Positions 46,439 through 56,440 of a stretch of DNA of 64,000 nt are shown piece by piece (within the stretch, counting starts at the first letter, position 1; the number at the start of each line of letters is the position of its first letter). The stretch covers positions 62,001 through 126,000 of the forward strand of contig RSEE01000022.1 in the NCBI GenBank assembly GCA_003971905.1, written 5' to 3'. Under the pieces are notes generated by a model. The model saw only the letters and a list, made by a program, of their open reading frames with translations. It did not search any database and was not told where the DNA came from. Made by a program: the position numbers and the translations under genes. The stretch is from Moniliella sp. 'wahieum'. Its lineage: Eukaryota > Basidiomycota > Moniliellomycetes > Moniliellales > Moniliellaceae.

Positions 46439-49337
46439 ATGCCCGCCTCCCCGCCCGCCGCCCAGACGCTCGCCGCCCTCGCCGCGCTCGCCCCCGCCCT
46501 CAGCACGCCTACGGCTACTTTCCCCCCCGCCCCACCGCCGCCGTCCTCCCGCTCGACCCGCGCCCGCGAGCAGGTGGTCGCCATCTGCGCCGCCGCATCC
46601 GCCGCACGGGCTGGCCACTCCCTTCCTCTTCTCCTCCTCGCGCTCGACCAGAGTGCATCTGGGTGCCAAGCCCTGCCATGCCTACCTCGGCCTGCCCAAC
46701 CGCATCCGTGGTGGATGGCCTCCACCCATCCTCACCGCAGCCCGCACCGTCCGCCTTGGCCCGCGAGGCCAGCTATGCCAGCCCCAGCGATCTGGCGCCA
46801 TGATCAAATGGGCCTCGCACACCTCGTCCGTCCAACCACCTCCCCGCCACGGGCTGCTGGACATGGACCAGTACGTGCGTGGCGTGCTGACGAGAAGCGT
46901 ATGTACCCTCTTGTGTGTGCCCCCACCCAACTCGCTGCCACGCCCTCCGGCCCAATGAGAGATCCGCCGGGGAAAGGAAGAGGAGCCAGTAGGAGAGGCC
47001 CGTACTAACCCTCCTCCGCATCTTCCACCACCGTCTCTGTTGTCCCACAGGCACGGGGTATCCGCCCAGTGCGTTTTGTTCATTCCAAGAGGCGCTTGAG
47101 CCGAGCGAGAGGACGTGCTCGGCACCCTCTTTCGCTCCTCTCGTCCGTCATGGCGTATGCCCGCCAAACAGGCACAACGCCCTCCCGTCTCGCTCGCCTT
47201 CTTGGTCCGCTCCTGTTTGGGCTGCCTTGCAACGACACGTTCCCGCGCACCTACGACGCCTATGTGGCCAGCAGCAACGCCACCGAGCACCTCCTCCTTG
47301 CGTACCTACGTCACCTCGCCACCGAAACCGCTCTGCCCATCCGACTCGCCGAGCTGGTCCAACGCTATCCGCAGTGCCTTGCGCCCGATCCGTGCCAGCT
47401 ACCCACCACATGCGCTTGGAGCCCGTGACGATCATCGAACGCAACGTCAAGGTCTACAGCCCGGACCTGATCCTCACCGCGGCCGACATGGACGTGCCCG
47501 CACCGGAGTGGAGGGCGTGCCAGCTGCCTCCGCCGATGGAGGGCAAGCCAACCGTGTCGGAGCTGCAGCGCAAGTTGCTCAACCTGCCCTCTGCACCCGC
47601 GTGCGCTCGCTAGCCAGATCAGTCCGGAACGTCATAATACCACCTGGGGCCAATTTGCGTCGTTGGGGTTTGCCGATCCCGACCCGCAGTACCTCACCCT
47701 GGCTTCTGCGTATCCGTTTCCCAAAACCCCGGCGCCTCTGCCTCTGCCCCACCCTCCGGTCGCTCGGCCGCACACAATGCTCTGGTCCGACTTTGCTTCG
47801 GGCGGGTTTGACAATGGCACGCTCGCTCCGCTCCGTCTGTCACTGGATGCCGCCCAGTCGGCGCCGATCCCACCTGCCGCAACCGAGCAAACCGAGGCGA
47901 ACGATCGGTGGGACAAGCTGGTAGACCAGCTGCCTGCGATCGACCAAGACGTCTCGCCCGTCGCCCGGACCGGCGTAGCCGCAACGATGGACCCCACCAG
48001 TCCAATCGACTGGGCCAAGTACAGTAAGTTTGACCCGCTCTTTGCCGAAGTGTGGGCAGACTATCTGATGGTGATGGGCCGGGAACCCACCCGCCACTCC
48101 TCCACCGTCCAGCCAATTGGATTGTGGTCCAGTACCGCTCCCGTCCGCCTCGGCCCACGTTTGCTCTCCCGCCCAAGTGCGAGCCGGGCCCGGTCCCCCC
48201 GACCCCGACCCCGACCCACGCACGGCCACCGCATGGTTTGTCATTTCGGAAACGGTGCCACTCGCCTACCGCGCCTTGCTCCAGCCCCCGAGACCTCCCA
48301 TCCGCTCTGCTGCGCCCGCTTGCGCTGTTTCGCCGCCCGCGGCGGGACCCGGGCGCGCGCGGCCCGCTGCCCTCGTCCAAAGCACTCACAGTCTTGTGCC
48401 TTCCCACCCCCACCCCCAAGCCCAAGCTCAACCCCACGCTCAACCCCCAAGCCCAAGCCCATCTACCTCCCCCTCCCCCGCTGCCGGTGTCAACAGTCGC
48501 ATGGGCACAGCCAAAGTCATGCACGCCTTGCTGGGCCGCCACCGGCTCGGATTGCACAAGGATCCTCGCCTGCACGCTCGGGCGGGACCGAACGATTGCA
48601 CTAGTCCCTCCCCCCCCAGCCTGCCCGCGACCGAGCTCGGACGAGAAAACGGAGCATGGGAAAACGGCGCGTCGGACTGGGCTCGACGGAGGGACTGGTG
48701 TCGGGCCAGAATAACCACAGACAACCCCGGGGCGGGCGTGGCGATGCGGCGGCTGGCGTGCCGGCGCCCGTGCCGGCGCCCGTTTCTTGGTGGCCCAAAA
48801 GCGCCGTGCTCGTGCGTCCAGCTTCGATTCAGTTCCGTTTGACGTGGCGAGCGTGTTGCTCGACGCGACGGAGAGACGTGGGTCGAAGTGCGACGCATGT
48901 TTTCTGCGGACCATCAGATCGGCCCGCCCGCGCCTCGGAGCCGAACGTTGTCGTTGGATGCGGCTGCACCAGTTTTCTTCCCTCGGGCTGGACCGGCCGC
49001 TCCTCCCCGCGCAATCGGGGGTAGGTTTGTCTTCTTCCTCTTCCTCGCTGGGAGAAAGAGAGGAAAAGAAACCGCTACCCATACCCATACCCATACTCTT
49101 CGCAGCATGCCACGGCTACCAGCGCGTCGCTTGTCCCGCCTTCGTCCGAGACGGTGCACCACACCGGGCCGGCAAGCGGGTCCAACGGCGCTCGTCGTCG
49201 TTCCGCTCCAGCCGACCGCCGTCGTCAGACACGCTGACTGCCCGCGCTCCTGGTTCCCTCTTACCGCCTTCCATCCCCTCCGACAACGCCCCTTCCAGTC
49301 CAGGGTCCCCGTGCCTGTCCATCCTCAGGACTAACAT
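46439..49337 (+). CDS. Probable Msb1/Mug8-like (RhoGAP-fold) protein, frame-broken
   Basis: The most telling segment is RLARLLGPLLFGLPCNDTFP, then TYDAYVASSNATEHLLLAYL (about 47175-47315). This resembles the RhoGAP-like domain of fungal Msb1/Mug8 proteins, followed by VTIIERNVKVYSPDLILTAA and the Trp-Asp-like repeats WGQFASLGFADPD and LWSDFASGGFDNG. Later pieces (WFVISETVPLAYRALLQ; SFDSVPFDVASVLLDATERR) sit in a Pro/Ser-rich tail ending near 49337. An intron is likely at about 46900-47050 (GTATGT donor, CCCACAG acceptor). Msb1 proteins act with Rho1/Cdc42 in polarity; the head-to-head placement with RAC1 fits such a role. Many frame changes occur. The family call rests on one segment from memory and could be wrong. 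Confidence 0.42.
48405..48465 (+). repeat. CAAGCCC/CTCAACC tandem run in coding DNA
   Basis: Repeated 6-7-base units encoding Pro-Lys/Pro-Ser-type dipeptides in the tail of the Msb1-like gene. Confidence 0.6.
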
Positions 49338-49394
49338 GTAACACACGAGAAATCCGGGGGTTCGTCCCGTTGGGTTGTGTCACCGTGCCATGCC

Positions 49395-49440
49395 TTCATT
49401 GCCATCATCGATCATCGATCATCTCTCTCTCGCCCTAGGA
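49395..49440. repeat. ATCGATC heptads
   Basis: ATCATCGATCATCGATCATC: the palindrome ATCGAT recurs every 7 bases. Confidence 0.6.
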
Positions 49441-50066
49441 TCTAAGATTTGATCCACTGGTTTCCCTTTAGCGAGCCTTCATCGATTCATCATATTCATC
49501 TACCGCCCGCACCGCATCTTCTTTCCTGTGTCTTACCTTGTACCATTCTGGGGGCTCTCTCACGATCCCATCGCACCACTTCTCTCGGACCTCCGATCTC
49601 CGATCTCAGTTCTCAACTCTCAACATTCAGCCCCCCAAAAGATCTCTGATACATCATGTACATGTCCCATACCCCCGTTTCCTCCATCTGGGTCCTCTCC
49701 TTTGCACCATATGTCCCTTTTTTGTACGACAGAAGACCATCACCATCGTCCTCTCTTTCCTCCCTTTCCCTTCCTTCCCGTTTGTTCCTAGGACTCTGGA
49801 AAAATCTGTTCATACAAACATTCAACTTGAATTCACAGGAGTGGGCAGGACTAGTGGCTATACCCTTCAGCGCCTCACGCCTCAGGCTCAGCCCCCCCAC
49901 CTCCCACTTGATCTCCCTTTCAATAAAAGAGCGGCGGCTTATTTGCCAGCTGCAGATTATGTGGTAAGCGTGCCACCGCCACGTTCCAGGCCGGCGCAGC
50001 CAGGCCGATGCACATGGGTGATAAAATTCGCCCCTCCAGCGTGGAACGGTGGACCGGTGGAACGGT

Positions 50067-50142
50067 GGCTAAGGTGGCGACGCAGCACCAACACCAAGCT
50101 GGGGCGAAGCCCCAGCTGACCGGGCCGTAGGCCCGGTGGTCT
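50067..50142. repeat. Dispersed hairpin repeat, copy 2
   Basis: Shares its end blocks with 192-277. Two perfect hairpins are visible: CTGGGGC-GAA-GCCCCAG (50099-50115) and ACCGGGCC-GTA-GGCCCGGT (50119-50137). The arms and loop of the second are nearly identical in copy 1. Confidence 0.6.
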
Positions 50143-50529
50143 TCTAGTTGTTATAGTATAAACGAACGTTGAACGATGGCCCCTTGCTCTCGCCCCACTG
50201 AGCTAGGATGGGACCACGTTTGTCTCGCCACTATAGTATAGGTGTTACATGGTACCGGGTACGTGGTGCCCCTGCCCTCCACTGTCCTTTGGGGGCGCGT
50301 ACGACGTACGCCTCGATGGAGAAGCATTTGGTATTCAGTCCTTACCATAGTTGCTGTGGGTAGACCCACCGCAGAGAAGTTATGCTTTCTGCTGCTCCCT
50401 CCTCACCGTTCTGTCCCTACTATTACCATGTGCTTATGCACCATGTGCACAAGCGTGCAGAAGCAGCATTCTTGGCCTCAGCCTGAGCCTGAGCGCTCCG
50501 CCGTATAATCCTCACACAGGCCTCAGGGG

Positions 50530-50830
50530 CGTGGCCCTATTCTCTCCTCCGTTACGCGTTACGTGGTACGCGGTACGGGTTGCACGTTACATGGTATGCT
50601 ACCCACATCAACAGAAAAGCTTTCCATGCTGTTCCACGACCCTATTCCTATGTACCCACCGCTCGCTCGCTCGCATGTCATTTTGTCTTCCTGGGTATAT
50701 CCGACGTTGGAGTGTTGACCCGTGTTTGGAGGCTAAAAAGTGCCAAGCGAAGACTTGCACTCTACCCAGTTTTGCCGCCGTGGGTATCGCGTCACGCGTC
50801 AAACGTCATGCGTCACGCGTCAAGGGGCAC
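50530..50830. repeat. ACGCGT-based heptads
   Basis: GTTACGCGTTACGTGGTACGCG words at 50550-50574, and four heptads (ACGCGTC, AAACGTC, ATGCGTC, ACGCGTC) at 50794-50821. Confidence 0.65.
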
Positions 50831-50929
50831 GATTTCTTCAAAATGGGGCTCTCGGAACCTTAAAACGATGGAGACTTCAAAGCGGGCATATATTAGTTTT
50901 TCCTAGATTCGCTTTGTTTGGTTTCCCTC

Positions 50930-51070
50930 CTCTCAGATCTCGGATCTCACGTCTCATATTTCGGAGGTGAGGCCTGAGGCCTGAGGGCCTGAGGGCGTGA
51001 GATCTGAGATCTCATCAATCTCATCCATCGATCCTCTCGATCATCTCGATCGTACCTGTGGTAGGACTGC
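50930..51070. repeat. AGATCTC/AGGCCTG/ATCGATC chain
   Basis: Runs of AGATCTC-like units, then AGGCCTG, AGGCCTG, AGGGCCTG, AGGGCGTG, AGATCTG, AGATCTC, then ATCGAT words to 51050. Change of palindrome with 7-8-base spacing is again seen. Confidence 0.75.
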
Positions 51071-52999
51071 CTAGCGAATCGCGCCCTCCTGAGGTCTCAG
51101 GTCTCAGGGCTTCCCATTGCAATTCTTCTCTTCTGTTGATCTCCCAAAGAGACCTGGAGTCCTGATGGTCCTGGGGGGAGATGCGATCGGACCAGTTGTA
51201 GTGGATAGCAGTGCAGGACTAAGCCATCGAGCAACACCGCTAAAGGGACATCATGCATCAAGCCGCCAGCCCCGCCGTCAAGGAAAATCGGAAAACAACG
51301 GAACTTCCTAGAGGATGCTCCACCCTCGATGAGAAAGAATGAGGTTAATGAGGCTTGAGGCTCAAGTTGAGCCCTGAGGGGGTCTGAGGGCTAAGGTGGG
51401 AGAAGGACCTGGTATTAGCCAAACACAACATGGAGTTGCGCGTTGGGTCAACTTGCAACTCCCCTCCTTCTCCCAGTTTCTTCTCCCACGGCCTCATCTT
51501 CGATCATCATGCATTGCACGACGCCTCCCCCCCCCATTTGTGGTGCCCCCAAATGTCACAAGTCATTCACCCTTTATCCATTATAATGGGGACCTCAGAC
51601 GCTCCGGCCTCGCCGTCTCACTGGCTCACCCCTCAGGCCAGGGTCACCTGCAGTCCCTCCTCCATATATGAAGTCATATTTGGTACGTTAGTATGTAGGG
51701 GATCAGTTCTCAACAGATATTGGTCCTGTAGTTCAATCGGAAGGTCAGGTGGACATGCCAAATACATAATGCATAACAAATACACACAGGCAAAGGCCCA
51801 ATGGGCCTCTGGATCTTTCCCTTTTTTCTTGCTCACAATCCGCCTCTGTGGCGGACAAAGTGCGTTGTCGCGATACAAGCCTTTGAGAATCGCGGTATCG
51901 GCGGTAAGCAACAGTAACTGTCATAGTTTGACTGATCTCGCTCCTATTTCCAATTTCTTCTCTCGTCTCGAGCGTCTCGCTCCTTCCCTGTTTCTTCCAC
52001 TTCGCGCCATATCCTCTGTTCTTGCTTCTTCCCCACGAACGATTGCTACACTCCTTGCCTAGTTCGACTCTGGTCTCGCTCGCCTTAGCCCCGACTGTGA
52101 CAGTAACTAATAGGAACTGGTAACTGGTAACTATAATATTGACCGCGGAAACCGCTAGCCGCTCCTAAACCGACCCGTTCTTCTTGCGTCGCTTAAGGAA
52201 CCAGGGAAATCGCCAGCAAATCAGCAGGACCCTCTGGTGCTCGCCATCTGTTCCCATACCCGAGGAAGCGTGTGTGGATACGAACGAACGTGGTAGACAC
52301 ATTTTTGGGCGGTGAACCATCTCCATTGAGAGTCAGTTGGTAGACCCTTCCTGTGCCCAGCATCTTGCCCGTTGTCTTGGTGGCATATATCCTTATTGCG
52401 TCGTCCAAACGAAGGGGAACAACGGTTTTTGAGTGCATCCCTGGAACTTGGCATTCTTGTCGCATTCTGCTTGTTCCAGCAGCCGAAACAGCTCCTTTTC
52501 CCTCATTCCAAAAGCGTCGCGGTGCTCTCATGTACCACCCTCTACAGTATAACCGACGGATCCGTAGAAACGCGCCGTTTTCGTGCTTTTCTGTCCACGT
52601 GCATGTCGTCTGTCTCACATCCCACATCTCAATATCAAGGCCAACGTTCAACTGTTTGCAAAAACAAGCTTCATAGTGATCGTCGGGATGAGTCGATGAG
52701 GGGAGAGAGAAGCTGTACACATGATGCGCTGATGAAGGATGTTAGATGAATAGAGCTTGTTACTGCACTTACTGAACCTTGAAGTTGAGTTTGAGGGTGG
52801 TAGCAACAGAGAGATCAAGCTTCAAGCGTCAAGAAGAATTGAGAATGTGTCCTGAGTACACTGAGTACGTATATGGCACTTACACAACATTCTGTGCGAA
52901 AACAACGGCGGAGAGACGAGGGACTGCGTGGTTAGCCAAAAAACGAAACGAGATAATAATGCGACAGACCACTGTGACATGTGATCTCGGTAGCTCGGT

Positions 53000-53200
53000 G
53001 AAGCTTGAAAAGCTTGAAGCTATGAAGCGAGGAAGCTTATAATGCTTGTAGTAGCTTTTGAAGCTTACCATGCAAACGTAACGCGTAACGCGGACCACGT
53101 GAAGCAGAATGCGTAAAGCTTGAAATTCTGTCCAGACTCTCCCACAGGCTCTGGAGTGACTAGCTTGAAGCTTGTGACTAGGGACGAGTGATTACTGAAC
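53000..53200. repeat. AAGCTTG/ACGCGTA chain
   Basis: Eight or more AAGCTT-centred words with GA or TG spacers, an AACGCGTAACGCG block at about 53079-53091, and ACTAGCTTGAAGCTTG near 53158-53173. Confidence 0.7.
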
Positions 53201-53424
53201 CTTTCCGCGTCAGATGAAGACTCAACGCCTCAGCCCGAATTTTTCAGTGCCAAGTACACTCAGATCTCAGAAGAGGAGCGCAGGCGCCAATCGCAAGCAT
53301 TTGCCAGCGGCTATAGGCCGTCGGCGACCAGCGATCCCGATTTCCTCCCACAGGAGCTGGCGGAATACTGGCGGGGTAGCCCGGCAGGAAGTTGGTACAT
53401 AGTCCCTGGCCAGCACTAAAAGCG

Positions 53425-53470
53425 CTAAACGCGTTTGTTACATGTTTGTAGCGCTAAGCGCTAAGCGCTT
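53425..53470. repeat. AGCGCTA heptads
   Basis: AGCGCT at 53450-53455, 53457-53462 and 53464-53469, exactly 7 bases apart, preceded by AGCGCTAAACGCGTTTG at 53421-53437. Confidence 0.8.
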
Positions 53471-53619
53471 ATATTATAGGCCACACAAGCCAAGTGCTAA
53501 GCCGTCTTCGCGTGTGTTTCACGGGAGTAGACGACTTTTACCCGCAGCCTCCACCTAGCACCTACCACGCTGCCAGACCCTGCCCCACACCACCTCGTTT
53601 GTTTGTTGGTTTCTCGTTG

Positions 53620-54060
53620 CTAGTTACTATTAGTTACTAGTACTAGTTGAAGGCTGTGGTGGTTAGTGGTTCCTGCGACAAATGCATGTGAGACATGTGA
53701 TCTGAGATCTGACATGTGACCGGTGACCGGTGACCTCGTTCTGACGTCCACGAGTGGGTGCCATGCCCCAGGCACTCCGCGGGGCAGACCGGGTGACCAA
53801 TCACAGTGCCCCCTGGCTATGGAAGCAGATCTCAGATCTCGGATCGCAGATGTCCCATGCCACATGTCACATCTAGATCTCAGACTGAGTTCTCACATGT
53901 CCGACGATACATAGGAGGCGGGAATTTGAAATGTAACATGCAGAACATGTAACGTACGTAACGAGCATCATATAATCTTGTGAATGTGAAAGTTCCAGTT
54001 GAACGTTGGACGTTGGACGTTGACCACGTTGTCCTGTGACATGTGACCGATGAGATCGAT
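53620..54060. repeat. Mixed chain ACTAGT, ACATGTG, AGATCTG, ACCGGTG, AACGTTG
   Basis: At about 53690-53735: ACATGTG, ATCTG, AGATCTG, ACATGTG, ACCGGTG, ACCGGTG. Further runs are AGATCTC/ACATGTC (53828-53910), AACATGTAACGTACGTAACG (53943-53962) and three GGACGTT/GAACGTT units (54000-54025). Confidence 0.8.
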
Positions 54061-54149
54061 GACTAGATTGGTGATCAAACAGTGTGCCTGAGGGATCTGA
54101 GACGTATTAGGCGTCGCGTCAGGGCCTCCGAAAGGAGATTGCCATGTTT

Positions 54150-54240
54150 CACCTGCAACTTCAAGCCTCAAGGTTAGCTTCCCTCTTCAAGCTCCAAGCT
54201 AGCTTCAAGCTTCAAGCTAAGCTTCATTGTTTTCATCCTA
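54150..54240. repeat. CAAGCTT chain (minus orientation)
   Basis: CTTCAAGC words followed by CAAGCTAGCTTCAAGCTT and AAGCTAAGCTT: the AAGCTTG chain read from the other strand. Confidence 0.7.
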
Positions 54241-54719
54241 TCACCTGTTTACTAATGCACTAATGCCTCTTCTATAGAGATCCTCACATGCTCACAGTCA
54301 GGTTTCGCGCAAGCATAGAGCTTCCCATGGTGCAGCGGATATTAACGTACCGAGGAGCAACCCGGCCATGTTGAGCCACATCGAATGAGACGCGTGTTTT
54401 GGCCAATGTCCCTTCAGAGTAGTTTCAGCCCCCTTCTCTTCTTGGGCTGAGGCGCTGAGGCCGCCTCAAGCCTATGGGAGTTCCGTTGTTTTCTCGCTTC
54501 TGTTTTCCTTGTTCCGCAGCCTCCTGGACCTTCTCTCTGCCACGTGGCTCGACGCCGCGCGCGTTGAACAGGCCTCCCCTTCTTTCTTCGGCCTGCAGCT
54601 TTCCCAGAAGGCTAGCGAGTGTCCGTGCAGCGGTTCTCCTAATGCCATTTCCATTGCCTACTGCAGCCTGTAACATGTAACACATGTAACACACAGAGAA
54701 CATAATGAAAACGGGCCGG

Positions 54720-55130
54720 ATGATCGAGATCTCGATCGATGACCGATCAATTATTATAAGTGTCGATTATCTCGATTCAGCACTTGAAGCTTATGGCGCT
54801 TGGCTTTTTTAACCTTGCCCTTTTCTTGAAGTTTGAAGAAGCCTTAGACAATCAATCTTAGACCTTCGACCTAACATTAGGCCTTAGGCCTACCTTAGGC
54901 CTACCTTAGGCCTAAGCCTTAGGCCTTATTGGGGTTAGCGCGGTTAGTTCGAGGCTTAATGCCCTTAAGGCCTTAAGCCTTAAGGCCGGCCTTAGAGGTT
55001 GGTACGTTGAGCTTTGAAATTGAGTACGAGTAGTACGTTGAAGCTTGAAGCTAGCTTGAAGCTTGAAGTTGAACATGTTGAACGTTGAACGTTGACCGGT
55101 GACCGGTACATTGACCGTTGACTGAAAGCC
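54720..55130. repeat. AGGCCTT, AAGCTTG, AACGTTG, ACCGGTG chain
   Basis: GATCGATG words (54722-54745), AGGCCTT/AGGCCTACCTT units (54877-54928), CCTTAAGG words (54961-54990), then from about 55025: AAGCTTG, AAGCTAGCTTG, AAGCTTG, AACATGTTG, AACGTTG, AACGTTG, ACCGGTG, ACCGGT. Confidence 0.8.
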
Positions 55131-55189
55131 GGATGTTCCTCCCCTTACGCCGACTTGACCTGTGGGACTATGTTACCGCCCTGGTAAAG

Positions 55190-55400
55190 GCGGCGTTACG
55201 CGTTACGCTTCGACGTTAGGCCTTAGGGCCTTAGGCCTTAGGCTCCTTAAATGTCTTAAAGCTTAAGGTTCTAAAGATGTGACATGTGACATGTGACATG
55301 CGACATGGTTAGGGAACCTGCGACCTGTGACTAGTGACTCGTGCATGTGACATGCGACGCGTGACGCGTCAAGGTCTTAAGATCTAACAAGCAATGCGAC
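55190..55400. repeat. ACGCGTT, AGGCCTT, ACATGTG, ACTAGTG, ACGCGTG chain
   Basis: ACGCGTT, AGGCCTT, AGGGCCTT, AGGCCTT (55197-55245); ACATGTG, ACATGTG, ACATGCG (55279-55299); ACTAGTG, ACTCGTG, CATGTG, ACATGCG, ACGCGTG, ACGCGTC (55328-55372). Confidence 0.8.
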
Positions 55401-55532
55401 TGATCTGTACGATCTAAACAAAGCTATACCACCTAACGTCTACGTGCAAAAGGCGCTTAGGTCTACATACATCCAGACACCCTCGACCTTGCCCGCGGCC
55501 TGCCCCCCGCTCCCATGTCCACCGTCCAACGG

Positions 55533-55587
55533 CCACCGTCCACCGTCCACCGTCCACCGTCCACCGTCCACCGTCCACCGTCCACGG
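55533..55587. repeat. CCACCGT minisatellite (7-bp unit)
   Basis: About seven perfect copies of CCACCGT ending in CCACGGTGG, an inverted partner of the unit. The sequence before it (CCACCGTCCAACGGCC) has variant copies. Confidence 0.9.
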
Positions 55588-56440
55588 TGGCGGGTATGGT
55601 CAAGGAGGGTCCAAATAACCCTACAGCGCCAGCGCTGCATATATTTTTAGCATCCGTTTTAACGCTCGATTGAAAACGTTGCCCCACACGGCCACAGAAA
55701 ATACGCACTGGAGCAGATATATCCAGGCACCTTTGCCCTGCCCCTGCTGCCTGTCTCTTCTATACAATGGCCACGGGGCATTCGGATTGGTTGGTATATG
55801 ACACGTTGGCATTTCTGCTCAACGTACGCTCAGCGCTCAACTTGAGCGTTCAACGTCAACGTCAACGTCGTTCAACGTTCACAACATACAAGTACGAATC
55901 GTCGATCACCGACAACGTTTTTCAGGGAGCCCTGTTGCACAGCAGAACCGCAGCGAGCAAAGCAAGCGGCGAACACACATGCCATGGGCATGGCATCGTC
56001 CCCGCCGCAAGAGACGCACATATGTTTTTCCCTTGTCTCCAGTCGTTTGCATCATGCATCATGCGCATCATGCATCCAGTATAATATCACACCACCCACC
56101 TCATCTCCGAGGCACTGTCGGAAAACCCTTAAAACGGGGCTCACCTACTCGGTACTTTCTCTTCTTGCCCCTTCTCCCACTCCCATATAGGGGGTCTCTT
56201 CAACATCCCACCCCTTCATCGAGCACATCCCCCTTCAATAACGTTCAACCTTTTGTGATCGCACCCGCCTCATCACTCCCCTGCATCCTCCCCGCCGCTT
56301 CTTTTTTCCCTGCTTCCTTTCACCACCGCCTTTCGCGGATGCTCATCTCGATAAACGACGGCAGACCATACCACGCCCCAGTTGGATTGTGAAGACTCGA
56401 TTGCTGCCCCCACCTTATTGACTGCGTCTCAACGGCTGAC

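Larger units (their letters stand above)
49338..56440. other. Gene desert, 7.1 kb
   Basis: No recognisable protein gene. Two frames point at each other, 51430-52062 (plus, 210 residues) and 52193-52720 (minus, 175 residues); neither has a domain I know, and codon use is unlike the GC-rich genes around, so they are at best unknown. The stretch is full of palindromic heptad chains (listed) and also holds copy 2 of the hairpin repeat and a CCACCGT minisatellite. Confidence 0.6.

Noticed and set aside
45593-47008. 471-residue plus-strand frame
   Set aside because: It starts antisense to RAC1 exon 2, crosses a promoter and shows no domain; its composition follows GC bias.
47694-49094. 466-residue minus-strand frame
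   Set aside because: Antisense to the Msb1-like gene and Gly/Arg-rich as expected for a shadow.
53000-55400. CRISPR-like array
   Set aside because: Repeats are 7 bp, contiguous, of changing sequence and without unique spacers; the genome is eukaryotic.
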